From Chamaea fasciata (Eukaryota; Chordata; Aves; Passeriformes; Sylviidae), in the NCBI GenBank assembly GCA_029207755.1, contig JARCOQ010000002.1:55331172-55395171 (forward strand): a DNA stretch of 64,000 nucleotides, given 5' to 3'. The translations under genes were made by a program, and so were the position numbers. This document shows positions 27,331 to 39,500 of this stretch, one piece after another. Within the stretch, counting starts at the first letter, position 1; every line of letters starts with the position of its first letter. Below the pieces are notes generated by a model, which did not search any database, was not told where the DNA came from, and saw only the letters and a list, made by a program, of their open reading frames with translations.

Positions 27331-30300
27331 GCCCAATGACTTGCATTTGTATTTTGAGAAAATAGCAAATCCTAACCTGAAAATTTGAGAAGACAGAAAA
27401 GCCATTTCTACTATTACAGCTGGGTTTCAGCCACAGTGATAGAAATGAGCACTTCCTCCCCTCTCAAATTGCCTTCTCAGTTGTGATATCTCAAAGAAAA
27501 AATGACTGCACAGAAATCAGAAATGACCAAATTTTACTTTATTTAAATAACACCCCTGCCAAAAAAGCAGATGATCATTTCAGTGTGCTTTATTAGATAT
27601 GCTGTCTAGGCTCTCATCAGTTTGCATCACTTCCCATTACCTCCTGGGAGGGTCCTCAGGACACATCCAACTTTTTTTATGAAGTCCTGGCACAGTCCCT
27701 AATATAGTCTCAAATGGGTCCTCCAGTGATCATCAAAACACAAAGATATCCCAAAAAAACACAGTACACACAAAGGGCTTTTACTCTCCCAAGTAATTTT
27801 GGACAGACTGCTAGGTCATTTCCTTGTCCTTTGTTTTTATCTGGGAAGAAGCCCTTAAAATGCTGACTACAAGGGCAGAAGGGAGAACATAATTCACAGA
27901 AAGCTGCTTGGTTGTGGGAGGTGTCCTCAGTTTCCCTGCAGAGAGCTGGAACATGAGGAGGGCAGGGAGCCTTGGGGTGAGCATAGCTGGCTGTCCCTCC
28001 CCAACACTTGCACTGGGACCCGCGTAAAGTGAAACTTTTGCAGCCAGCTGCTGTTTTCATACCTGCACCACAGCATGCAACAGTGTTGGTCCTTGTGTTT
28101 ATATGGCTTAGACCACACAGGGGAAAAAGGCAGCTGTTCCCCTAAAAGAAGTGTTGTGGGAATGTATGTATGCTGCTCAGCAGATCTTTTTTACTTTTCT
28201 TTTCCTGCCTTCATTCTCCACCCAGCAATTCGCAGCAGATGAGTGTTGTTGATAGGCACAGTGCTATTTTAGAGACTGAACTGATGCATCAGAGGGAGAT
28301 GTCCCCACTCAGTCATCAAGCTCAAGGCTGATCAAAAGTTAGAGAAGACTGCATTTGGCTTTTCTGACAGTGGACTGCAGCTGGTAGGTCTGTTTCTGCC
28401 ACAGAAATGGGAGGTAGGGGATGGCTGCTCCTTCATGCTCCATGGGGCATGAACGGCCGTGGGAGGAGAGGCTGCCTCTTCTTCCAGGTGCAAACGCAGC
28501 CCTCATTTCCTCAGCCTTGGCCTTGCCTGCCAAGGGCCACCTGGCTCTGCAGCCTCGGCAAAGTGGTGATGGGCCATTCTGCAGCTCTGCCAACCAGCTC
28601 TCCTCAGCAGCTTTGTTTACCTGTGCTTTGTTTACTGTGGAAGAAAACGCCTGGGACCAAGGCAAGCATCCAAACCCAAGCTGACACAGCTCATTTAGGC
28701 TTGGCAGGGAGTAGCCCTTCTGGATTCAAAGCCAGTGAAAGGATGGGACTGGCAAAAGGACACTTTGCTGCCTGTATTTCTTTAGAGAAGCTTTGTTTGT
28801 TGTGCTAACAGTCTTGGGAAAAGGGCCTTTGGGGGAAGAAAGGCAGAACTACAAGAATTTGACTCTGATCTTGAGAGGAGAGGAAAGCAGGTCACATTCT
28901 ATTTGTGTGGGTTTGTTTGGGTTTTTTTCTTAAAACACAAAAGGCAGAGAAAACAATGGACATTATTATACAGCAGGGATGTGCAGACATGGATTCCCAT
29001 ATATGTCCACGGGGTGTCCTTTCAGCTCTTTACTTCTGGGGCCAGCCTGGCCTGGTCTACCTTGAACTTGCTGAAACAGAGAGCAAAGACAGTAAAAACA
29101 CTGCAATTGCACTTTAGGCAAGGTCCATACAGATAACATAAGGATACTGACCTCAGTGGGATTTAGGTACCCTATATAAATTTGGGAAAGTGGACTTGAG
29201 GGTCTCCCCAGATGCTGAGTCCTTCCACCAGGCATGGTGTCTGACTTTGGGCTATTGATTACTGGCCGTGTTTGTGTGTGTGTGCGTGTGTGTATGTGTG
29301 TATGTGATATGTTAAGTCATCTGACAAATAAAAACTAAACATTCCTCAGGCTGTCAATCACAGAAGCATCTTGTTTAAACGTATATAAACGAAACCAATT
29401 TCATTACCAAAATGCTGGCCAGCTCTCTGTCTTGTTCGAAGCTCTCAGAGCTATTTGTTCCCAGATGCACTAGTGGTGAGCAAACCCACCAGGCTGCAGG
29501 AGTAAGCCTGTTCTCCAAAATGGCAAAAAGTCATGTCCAAATGACTCCTCCAAAACACATAGATAAATAAAGACAGAAATTTCAGTTCTGGGCTGGGAAA
29601 GATGAAGGAGGGAAGTGGCTCTGCCAGGCAAAGCAGACAGACTAGCCACACAGAAACTGGTAAATGTGGGAGACTCCCAGTTCCTGAAGTAGGACTCACA
29701 GATCTGACCAGGGTGAGATGGTAGAGCACCCCTGAAGTCATTCTTGTCACCTCAGTCCCCTCCAGAAAGATGTGGCATTCCTGCATGTGTCCCTAGTCTG
29801 CATGATGTGGAGGCTGGGACTTGTGGCAGACATGCAGCCCCAGGCAGCCACAGTAGTGCTCAAATAAGGATTGGGAGAACTACTGGGCTGATGTGTGGTC
29901 AAAAGTTGAAGGAACTGAATTAATGGAAAGTGCAGAACTGATTGCTGTTTGACAGGATATGAAATGTTTCTTTTTCTAGCCTGTTTATTTTTTGTATTCT
30001 TCTTAAGAGTTATTAAATCGGCTTAAAAACATAACATCTAATCATTAAATATCCATATTTCCAGGTTTAAAAAAATCCATTATTTTCAGAAAGTGAAAAA
30101 AGGCATGATTTAGATATCAATCCGTATAATGCCATATGCTAGATATATTGGTCATAGCATGGCAAACAAAAACACTGGATTAATTTAAGGTTGAAATTTT
30201 TTCCTGCTAAGTCTCATTGAAAAAAAGAAAAGAAAAGAAAAACGTTGTTTGGAACTTTATAATACTGAATCATTTGAGCATCTGGAAGCACAAATGTAAT

Positions 30301-30439
30301 CTCAAAACCAAAAGCTAGACAGGAGGGGAAAACCAAACCAAACAAACCCTTCCTACTAATCCAAATGCTGTAAACGATGAAAAACTCCTTGCTGCGTTTG
30401 GATGCAACCCTGGCCGGTTTAGCAGCGTTTTGAGTTACC
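27331..30439. other. Intergenic sequence, no supported gene
   Basis: A G/C-richer patch at about 27,900-28,700 keeps several overlapping frames open on both strands without any recognisable protein. An A/G-rich run lies at 30,220-30,243. No exon or mobile element is supported. Confidence 0.55.
29269..29307. repeat. Imperfect (GT)n microsatellite
   Basis: Alternating GT with a few GC and AT interruptions. Confidence 0.93.
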
Positions 30440-30890
30440 AACTCGCCCTTCACAGAAACCCGCGACAGAAGCGCTCGTGTTCGATAGACTGACGTGGGTA
30501 ACTCCGAGATCTGGGGGCTGAGGTTACGCGGAAATGCTCTTTTCTGGTAGCGTGCATGCCCAGCCGAGGCACGGGGGCACCTGCCTCCCGCTCAGAGCAG
30601 CCCTTGCTGCTCCTGGAAGGTCGCGGCGCGGATCCCGGGCGGATGCGGCCGGGTCTGCCGAGCGGCGGCGGGTGCCGGCCGCGGGCCGGGTCCCCGGGCG
30701 GACGGTGCCGCTCCGTGGAGCCGCGCCGGCACTGCAGGCTCGGCGGGCCGCAGCCGCCCGCAGCCTCCCCGGCTCCGCACAAAGGGAAGGGGAAAGGCTG
30801 GGGGGGCAATGACAGGTGTTATCTCGGGGCCGGGCTTCCAGCACGGCCGGGCCCCAGGGATGTTTCTGCCAAGGGCTGACTAGCCGAGAC
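30440..30890. promoter_or_regulatory. Orphan CpG island in the gene desert
   Basis: This roughly 450-bp block is strongly enriched in CG dinucleotides, densest at 30,610-30,790, and sits in tens of kilobases of AT-rich, CpG-poor DNA about 17 kb downstream of LACC1. No recognisable coding exon overlaps it. Several reading frames stay open on both strands, but that is expected in G/C-rich DNA and the peptides resemble nothing I know. It most likely marks the promoter of an unannotated transcript (a non-coding RNA, or a distal first exon of a gene outside the window) or a CpG-rich enhancer. A T25 tract follows about 220 bp to the right. Confidence 0.75.
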
Positions 30891-31108
30891 TGGGCTGCGT
30901 TTCTTAAAACACGCGCTCGGCGTGATGGGGCTTAAGCTCAGCCTGAAAGGGTTCTTTGCAGGATCCAAAGAGTCAACAAAAAAACCTCTCCTGAGCAGTG
31001 AGGACCCCATGTTACACCATGTTACAGAGAATCCAGACTGGCTAAGAACCAAGTGAAATTAAGGGAAAATTTCTCCTTGATTGTTTTGGTTTTCTTTCTT
31101 TTCCTCTA

Positions 31109-31133
31109 TTTTTTTTTTTTTTTTTTTTTTTTT
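31109..31133. repeat. 25-base T tract
   Basis: An uninterrupted run of 25 T preceded by a pyrimidine-rich stretch (31,080-31,108). It lies about 220 bp right of the orphan CpG island. Confidence 0.95.
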
Positions 31134-33426
31134 GGTCTGTCTAGATCATGCAAGGATTCAGGATGAGGATGTTTATAAGAAGACTTGTTTTGTAAACCAG
31201 GGACTTGCAGACCCTTGTGTTGTGCTGCAGCTGCTATTTACAGTGGATACTTAAGGAGGTATTTCAGTAAGAGACCAAGAGAAGCCAGAAACAGGAAAAT
31301 GTAGTTGAAGGCCCTGTTCCCAGCCTGCCAAGAGGACTGGGACAGACAGCCCCTCTCTCCAGCCCCTTTTGTCTCTTACCTGCCTCTGTTTCACCCCTCT
31401 GCTGTTCCTGACACAGTGAAACAGTGCCTAGCAGAGGGACATCCATCTTGGAGCTGCCATCACGCAGATGACATCAGAAATAATGCTAACAGATGGCAGG
31501 TCTGAAGAGGAGCTGCTACCACCAAGGCAGGCTGGCAGGCAAACATTCCTGCTCTGGCAGCTGGAACAACGGTACTGCAAATGAAACATGAACAATTTCC
31601 TCCCTGCCAGCAAAGAAAATAGCTCCAGGGAGAACCCAGGGAGAATAATTGTCAGCCTCCTCTAGGTATCATGGGAACAGAGGCCATTCAGTAATCCCCT
31701 AGTAAACAACTGTCTCTTATTTTTAATACAGAATAAAACCCCAAGAATCTAAGAGCGGGTACTGCACAATCGCTGAATTAGCTGCACCAGTGCCCCCCTC
31801 CTTCTGACCTTTCGCTGAAAATCATTGAAGTGAGGCATGCAGGAGTTCTACTGTAACCAAAATGGGCTCATACCAGAGGGTGAATCTCTTGTCACAGAAC
31901 AATGCAGATAGGACACATACTTAACATTCTTCTTGCTCCTCTCTTTGAAGAAGATGCTGATCATTAGACCAGTGAAATTCCTCCTTCTCTTGGGACTCAG
32001 CCAGGTCTCTCTGTCTTCAGATGCCTTTTTTCTTTCCTTTTTTTATTTTCCTTTAGTCATGGTTAAAATATGCTGCAGCCTTACAGCACGTACTCCAAGC
32101 TGGCTGGTGTGCCCCCAGAAACTTTCGGTAGCAGCAAGCAGGGAAAGGGTTGATGCTGGCATTCACAATGAACATGGCTTATCTTCACTGATATTCAAGG
32201 AGCTACAACAACACAGAAATCCTGTAAACCTCAATAAAGCCAAAATCCTGTAAATACTTGCAGGTAAATTCATAATAATATACTAATAACTGGTGCTATT
32301 TGGTTCAATGGGACTACTCCTCACAGAGGGAACTGTGTCAGACGACCGGAATATCTGCACTTTCCAGCAGCAGCTAGTTATGGATGCAAAGGGAATAATA
32401 AAAGAATAAGGTAGGCACACCTCCTTGATGTATTTTCCCAGTTTCCAGTAACTTCTTATGCCACTGGTACAGTACCTGACTTTTTGGCTCCTATTATAGG
32501 GAATGTTCTTCTATCTCCTGTGAAATTCAGCACACACATCTGTTGTCATTCCAGCAGGTACCAGGATTCCCTCCAAGCAGGGGTCTCAACTATGATATTT
32601 TTATCCCATGGGGTCTATGTCACTTATATTTGCAGATTAGCCTGTTTAAGAGGTTTCTCTGAAATAAAGGACTTGTGTAAGGATAATGCAGTATATATAT
32701 CACTACCAGCTTTTCCTATATGCAGAAACCCACTGAGAAATAAACATCTGGCTCTGGTATAAAATAATTGACGAATACAAACTGCCACGAGCACACATTG
32801 CAATGAGCACAACTGCCGTTTAAAAAAGTAAAATGGCAAGCTATTTCTATATCCAGGGCTTAGAGAGAAATCACTCTTCATACCCTGCAGCCTGGCATAG
32901 GCACAGACCAAGAAAGGATAATGAGAGGCCTGCTCAGTCCTTATCACAATTTTTCTTTTGCTTTCTTTTCCTTGGTCCTCACTCCCCCTTGCCTTCACTG
33001 GTAAACCCTGCTCTCATTTCCTCAGACACGGATCCAGCAGAAATAACACAGGTAGGAAGCATGTTTTCCTCTGCTAGATTACTGGCACCCAGGAGCCCCA
33101 CTCCAAAATTAATTCTCCAGCCAGTATCTCTCATCCAGCCTCAGGAGTGTAAAAATCCATGGAGACAGACATGAATCATAGGTGCTCCCTCTAAATCTCT
33201 TTTTGTCCTCCCTTCAATCTGATTCAAGGGGGGAGCAAAAAACCCCAGCACATTCCTGCAATGGCAAATAATAACTCGAAAGCCTCTGGCATTTCTCAGA
33301 GAAAGACCTGAATATATTTTGCCAGGATGGTTGGTTGAACACCGCAGCAGCTCCATAACCCTTCATTTCTGTACACAAAGCTTCGAAACCATTAAGGTCT
33401 TAGGAGAAAACAGAGAGGTAGGAAAT

Positions 33427-33555
33427 GGGGGGGGGGGGGGGGGTTGGCTTATGATGTGAGCAGCAGCCAGGCTGCCCAGGACTTTGGCACATCTCCTCCC
33501 TGAGATGGGGAGGATTTGGTTTCCATAGCAGCAACGGCGAGATTCCCCCCCCCCC
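33427..33555. repeat. G17 tract and facing C11 tract
   Basis: Seventeen consecutive G at 33427-33443 and eleven consecutive C at 33545-33555, about 100 bp apart on the same strand. The two runs are complementary, so they could pair as a stem, and the G run could form a quadruplex. Long G homopolymers are also prone to sequencing length errors. Confidence 0.93.
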
Positions 33556-36281
33556 TTCCTCTCTGGGACTTGTATTCCACAAATGCATGGGAGTTATATT
33601 TCCCCCCAAGGCTTTCATTTTCCTGCTGCGCGGTTTTGTCGTGCTCCAGCAGGTTTGCCTTTTTCCGCCTTTTTTCCGACACTGGTTTGGGGAGCGGGGG
33701 GTGCCATGGGGATGCTGTGCAAGCATCGCTCTCACCTCCCTCTCCCTCTTAACACTGCTCCACAAAAGATGCAGTGTTCCCTGTCCCCAACTGACTCATC
33801 TTTGCTGAGGTCCCCCTTTTCCTTGCCTGTCTCCAGTGATCAGCTCACGCATGCCTGGCTTTCCATAACAGAGCAGAGCTGTGTGCAAGTGCCAGGCGCC
33901 CGCACAAAGCTGGAGCGCTGCCTGCAGAGGAAATGTCAACACAGGAACACCAGGCTATTTACAAAACCCCTCTTTATTCTGTGACAGAGATGCATGTATC
34001 TGTAAAACAGTCATACCTGCATATACTGCCTTTTTGATTTTACCCACATGAAGCATATGAACTCTTGTTTCTCTTGATGAAGAAGACATTTTTTTGTCAG
34101 TACAAAAGAGAGGGAAACATGCTCAGAAATAGGATGGCATAACTGCAAACCACACCAAGTATTCTGGGGACTCGTAGGAGGATCTGAAAAGCAAAGCCAA
34201 TTCATTTTTTGCAGCTGATCTGCCTTCAAAACAAGTGCTCCTTTAGTTGTACACATTTGACATTTGTCTGCCTCAGGACCAAGGGACTGAGCTTTGTTCT
34301 TATTAGTACCATAAAATGTTTTCTTCTTCAGTGTGGAGTCAATACAGAAAAGAGGACAAATTCTCCTTGATTTTAGCAGGCTTTTAAAGATATGGGTGCA
34401 TGGTATGTTGTGCATGTGTGCAAATGCTTCCTGTGCTGTGGAACATCCCAACCCACATATCCAGGGCAAATGCACACCAGGGAGCCCCACTGACAGCTGG
34501 GATGAGGGAGCTGGGGCTCAGCACTGGGCAGAAGCAATCTCCAGCTTTTAGATCACAGCTGGCGCTGCTCCTACCAACACAGAGGCTGCCAGGCTGAGTC
34601 CACTTTTGGTGCAGGCTCACCTTACAGGGCAGAAAGGTTACAGAGCCCGGTTACACAGCTTGGTGCCTTAACCTCCCACAGAGCTCTCAGCCCATCCACC
34701 AGGGGGAAGTGCACGGCTTGGCATCCACCCACATCCAAATACTAGTCAAGACTATTCCCACTGCTCCTACCAGATTGTTCCCACACTTTGGGCAAGTTAG
34801 TATCTCTTCATCTAGGAGAAAGAGTTCCCTTACTGTCATAGTGATGTTTTTTCACTACCCAGTTGTTATTTATAGTCATTAATGTTTATAGCCTTGAAAG
34901 AAGTGGTTTCATCATTGCTTTATTGCTTTTAGTGGTATCATTGGACTTATGTGGTGAGAGAGCCCCAAAGACTGCGCTCAGGAATCAAGACCTCCTTGTG
35001 GAAAGCAATGCTGAGATAAATTTGACCACAAAAAATCCCATTAATTTCCATATGTCACTGAATTCTCCAGTCATCTTGGAAGAGACTTTTGCTGCAGAGC
35101 AACATCTGTTCTGGCTCAGAAAAATGGTAGTAAACATCACATATTAATTAAAACTCTGTGTACAGTTTTGGGAGACATACTGCTACCTCCTAGAAAAAAA
35201 AGAATCTTAATGACTTTGCTCCCACTTGCTGACAAAACCCGCTGTTTCTGTCCTTGTTTTGGCAAATGCTAAGTCCTCATTTGTCAGAGTCAGAACAGAG
35301 TTTGGAGGAAAGGCAGCAACAGGACTGACTCCTCCCGGCAGAGTGTCCCTTTGATGAGAAAATAGCTTTACTTTTCACAACCACATTGGTAAGAAAGCCG
35401 CTCTAGATGAGCTTCCAGAGCTCACAGATAAAGATCACAGGTTTAGCATGGGATTTGTTAGGTACACTCTACCTTTTCTTCCACTGCACTTAAATATATC
35501 TCTAAATGTGTTTTTTTCAATCAGCACAATGGAGGGTGATACTGATACACTAGCAATTGCTTTATCAGTCAGGTTCACAAATTGACTGCGATGGAAATGT
35601 TTCTTATTCTTGGTTTTCCTTTCTTGCAGACCTGCAACAGGACAAACATAGTTATATTCTCATTCAATAGGAATAAAAGAGCTTCAAATAACTGTTTTCA
35701 GCATTCAAACCTTATTTGGGCCCTGCAAATTAAAAAAAAAAAATTTAAAAAAATTCATGAGAACTCTGTTCTAAAACTTCTTTTGTTTGAGTAAGACTGG
35801 AATAAAACTGGAGATTCCCCAAAGGATGCACCAGCACACACAAATTATTAAAACAATTATTTTAGTTGAATTCATTCAATAAAAGGACCATTGCACAGCC
35901 ATTCAGGATGTCTCATGATACAGTATTAAAAATATTTGGTATATATAAGTGAGAATATGGGTTTCACCAAGCATCTGCTGAAGGCTTCCATGGTTCCCAC
36001 ATCCCATCAAGTTCCTCTGAGGTCAAGCAGTCTGTAAATTCTGGATGCCCATTGCCCAAACATCTCCACAGAAGATAAAATATGTGCTGGTCTTATCTAA
36101 ATGCCATGTAGGTGCACAAACCTAAGCTAGGTAAAACTTCTGTAGTCAGTGTTGCAACCTGTCAGATAGCATAGTATGAAAATGAACCACACCCAGCTTT
36201 TCTCTCCTGACTATAAAGGAGGTCTTTCTTGACTAAATCAAGTGTAAATATCAGTATTTCACCTGTCTGAAGCCAAAGAGT

Positions 36282-36520
36282 CACAGAATGATTTAATGTA
36301 GTCTGGAGCTTCAAAGCCCTACTCAGAGCAGGGCTAACTTCAAAGTTTGATCTGAAAAGCTGAAGTCATTGTCTACCTGAGATTTTAAATTTCCATGGCT
36401 GCCAATATCATTGCCTTGCTGAGTAATGCCCTCACCGTGAGGAAAAAAACCCCAATTTCCATGCAATCAGAATTTCCCTTGACATAACTGGTGACTGGTC
36501 CTTTTTCCATCACTATGCAG
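36282..36520 (-). mobile_element. Old CR1 LINE 3' fragment
   Basis: Reverse-orientation CR1: AGTCACAGAATGATTTAATG at the element's 3' end, then a TTTCCATGGCTGCCAATATC block and a CCCTCACCGTGAGGAAAAAA block matching the family order. It is strongly diverged. Confidence 0.7.
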
Positions 36521-39500
36521 CATGAGATCCTTTCACTCAGGGTTCATGTGGCTCTAACTTTCTCTAAAATCCTCCATTAAAGAGGGCTATAAAGCTGTGA
36601 GCAAATCCCATGCTTAGTTCCCCAGTCACGGGGCAAAAATCAGCTGTGTATTCTTTCAAAATGCAGGAAAACACAAAACATTTCAGATTAAGGAGTGCAT
36701 GTTCAAATACTGGCATTTCCCAGAAAAGCTTTTTTTGTCCATCAGAATTTATATCCAGCACTAGTGCTGAAGTGGGAAGATTTATGCTAGGCCACTAATT
36801 TATTTTCTATTTTGGGGTCATCCTTCCTTTGATAGCTGAGCTGGATTTACACCTCTTGGCATAATCTGATGTTGGTACAAACATGCATTTTGCCTTTGGA
36901 GGCTCAACACAAAGGCTGTTCCACAACCCAGGCTATAACTCTTTCAATCTATATAAAGCACAGCGTAGCTGAGTACAAAGCAGATAGAAAGAGCACATAG
37001 GTCACGACTGCATGACAGTGACTGTGCAATGAATCCTGTGAGTGTTCTTTGATTGTAAGTGGCAGTCTGGTTGGATTAGTTACATTTCTTTTTTCTTTTT
37101 CTTTTAGCGGTGACCTGCTTGTTGTTTCAAAGAAAATTAATAAACAAATGAAACCAATCCAAAATCCATCCTAATATATTTCTGTTTCTGTTAAGTGACT
37201 TAGGATGATAGTACAGTAAGTCAGCTCTACAGCTTAAATATAAAAAAGGTGATATTCATCAATTTTTGTTTTGTTTTGGATGGTGTTGACATAAATGCTG
37301 ACCACAATTAAGGGCTTATTCTGGAGCCATTGTGCTTTTGCTGAAAGCAAATGAATGATGGCATAGCCTCACTTTCAGGAACGTCTAGAATTGCAAAAAT
37401 GAGATAGAATTAATAAAAAAATATCAGAAGCTTAGTGATTTGTGTCCTTGTGAAAGCCTAGGCAGATCATTTCATAGATTTTTATTTTACAAAGATAACA
37501 GGAGCTGCATAAATATGTAAATGAGCTATCCAAGAATGAGCAAGTGGGAGAAATATTATTGCTATTTGGCTGGCTGGCATGATATATATATATATAAAAA
37601 AAACATGCTCAGAGTCATACATGGCTCTTGTGTGCATTTTTAAACACAGATGAATAGCTGAAAGTGTGTGCCTATGCATGCAAATAAGTGATAAAAATAT
37701 GGATGGAAGCATATGCATTCAAATGAGTTGGCATCTCTATTCAAACAGCAGAGAAATCTGTATGTGTCATGATTTCCTCTAAATTCCAAGAATGTGTCTT
37801 CCTGGACTTGTCTGCATGTTCTCAAGCACAAAACAATCTCTTGTGAGATATTAGAGACCTTCAACTTTATTGCTACATTTCACATTTTCTGCCAATAATT
37901 CTGCGATCATGGTCAAAATATTTCCATGATATTCCAAGTCGTAAGTCTTTCATATGTTGATCCTACCACCATATTCTTTCGCAAAAGTACTCATGCTTGT
38001 TTTCATTCAGGAGTAATTTCTTTGCTAATCAGCAGACTGATGAAATCACAGGTTTTCCACGTCCATCTCACAGAGAATCCTTCAAAATCCAGGTCTAGTT
38101 CCCAGTCTGGTAGGCTTGAACAGTACTGTCATCACCACTGGAAAATAGTTATATCCAATATGATGAAAAAATTAAAGTTAATACTAGATAATGGAGAAAG
38201 AAGACTGCAAAACACATCATTAAACAAATAACAAGAGAGAGAACATGGCAGATTGGCTTTTGGCTAACAACGCTCTAACCTACTTCTGGGGTTTTTTTGA
38301 GATGTTGTGCTCTGTATAAACAAAGCAAATTTTCCACTCCAAACTATTTGGGATTGTTCACTTCAGTATTTATACACACTTTCTTTGGTAGTGATTTTAC
38401 AGTTCATATTCTTGTTTTCACATGTTTTATTAATTTTTTGCTGGCACTTACTCTTCCCTCATGAGGACTTTGAACTTGTGTCCATAAAACACACTTTCAG
38501 TTCCCAAGTAGCTTTACATGGGGGAAGGTATATACCTGACTCCTCCAGTCAAAGGACTAATCAGATTAATCACAGCTGATCAGTAATTTAAAACACAAAC
38601 CACAACATCCACAAAATATTTGCTCATGATCAATCCTCAGAGCTGAACATTTTAAATACCCTCCAACTCAAACGCACCTATGAAATCTGCAATTTGCAAA
38701 CAAAAGTAAAAATGGTACAGCAATTTCAAATTATTACCTCTGGTCACTACAAAATAAATAAGAATTAAAATGCTTCTTCCCACAATGGACAAGGCAGGAA
38801 GCAGGAAACAGTTCAAATTTTCCTGAGTTGGTTTGTAGAAACTGCATATTCGGAATTCAAGAATTCTGATATCCCTATCCCTTAGGAAAGCATTCACTTT
38901 CACACAGTGGACCATCTAACAGTATCCATAGTCAGTCTAAAACTGTGGAAGAACATTACAGAATCCAAAGGTAGACAGTTATGACTTTTGAAAGGCATGA
39001 GGGTCACAAGCTTTTACAGCACAGCACCAAAACCAACTCTGTCCCCCAAAACTCATGTAAAGGCACTGTTTTTTATCGTAGATGCTGTGCATTTGGAGTG
39101 CTCTGTGACAAATGCAAATTCTGCATCTGCTGCAGATGCCCCCTAAACACATAGTAGAAAAAGCCACGGGATTTCCATTCTTTGGGTATCTCCTAGAAAT
39201 TTCCCCTTCTCTTTCCTCAATTTTGAGAGCCTATGGTATGCATCTCATGGCTCTGAAATTTTGGGATGGTGCTTTCAGGGCCTGGAAGTGTGGCACAATC
39301 CTACATGCCTCTTGGTCTGTAGATCTTAAATATCTAGACCCTTCAGATCTTTGTGCATTGTCTGCAGAGTTGTCCATCTTGTGAGCTATGCTATTGGCAT
39401 TGCTGACTCTGGTAGTGGCACTGCCCAGGAAGAAGAATAAAACCATTATAAATTCACAGATTACAAGCTTCTCCTTAATGTTTTCTTATGAGAAGTGTGC

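Larger units (their letters stand above)
30891..36281. other. Intergenic sequence with homopolymers, no supported gene
   Basis: Outside the listed T25 and G17 tracts I see no exon. The stretch 33,400-33,760 is unusually rich in G or C runs. Open frames at 33,583-33,984 and 34,011-34,490 have no recognisable features. Confidence 0.55.

Noticed and set aside
30450..30879. Several 60-120 codon frames inside the orphan CpG island.
   Set aside because: G/C-rich DNA has few stop codons; the peptides are Ala/Arg/Gly/Pro-rich in all frames with no recognisable domain.
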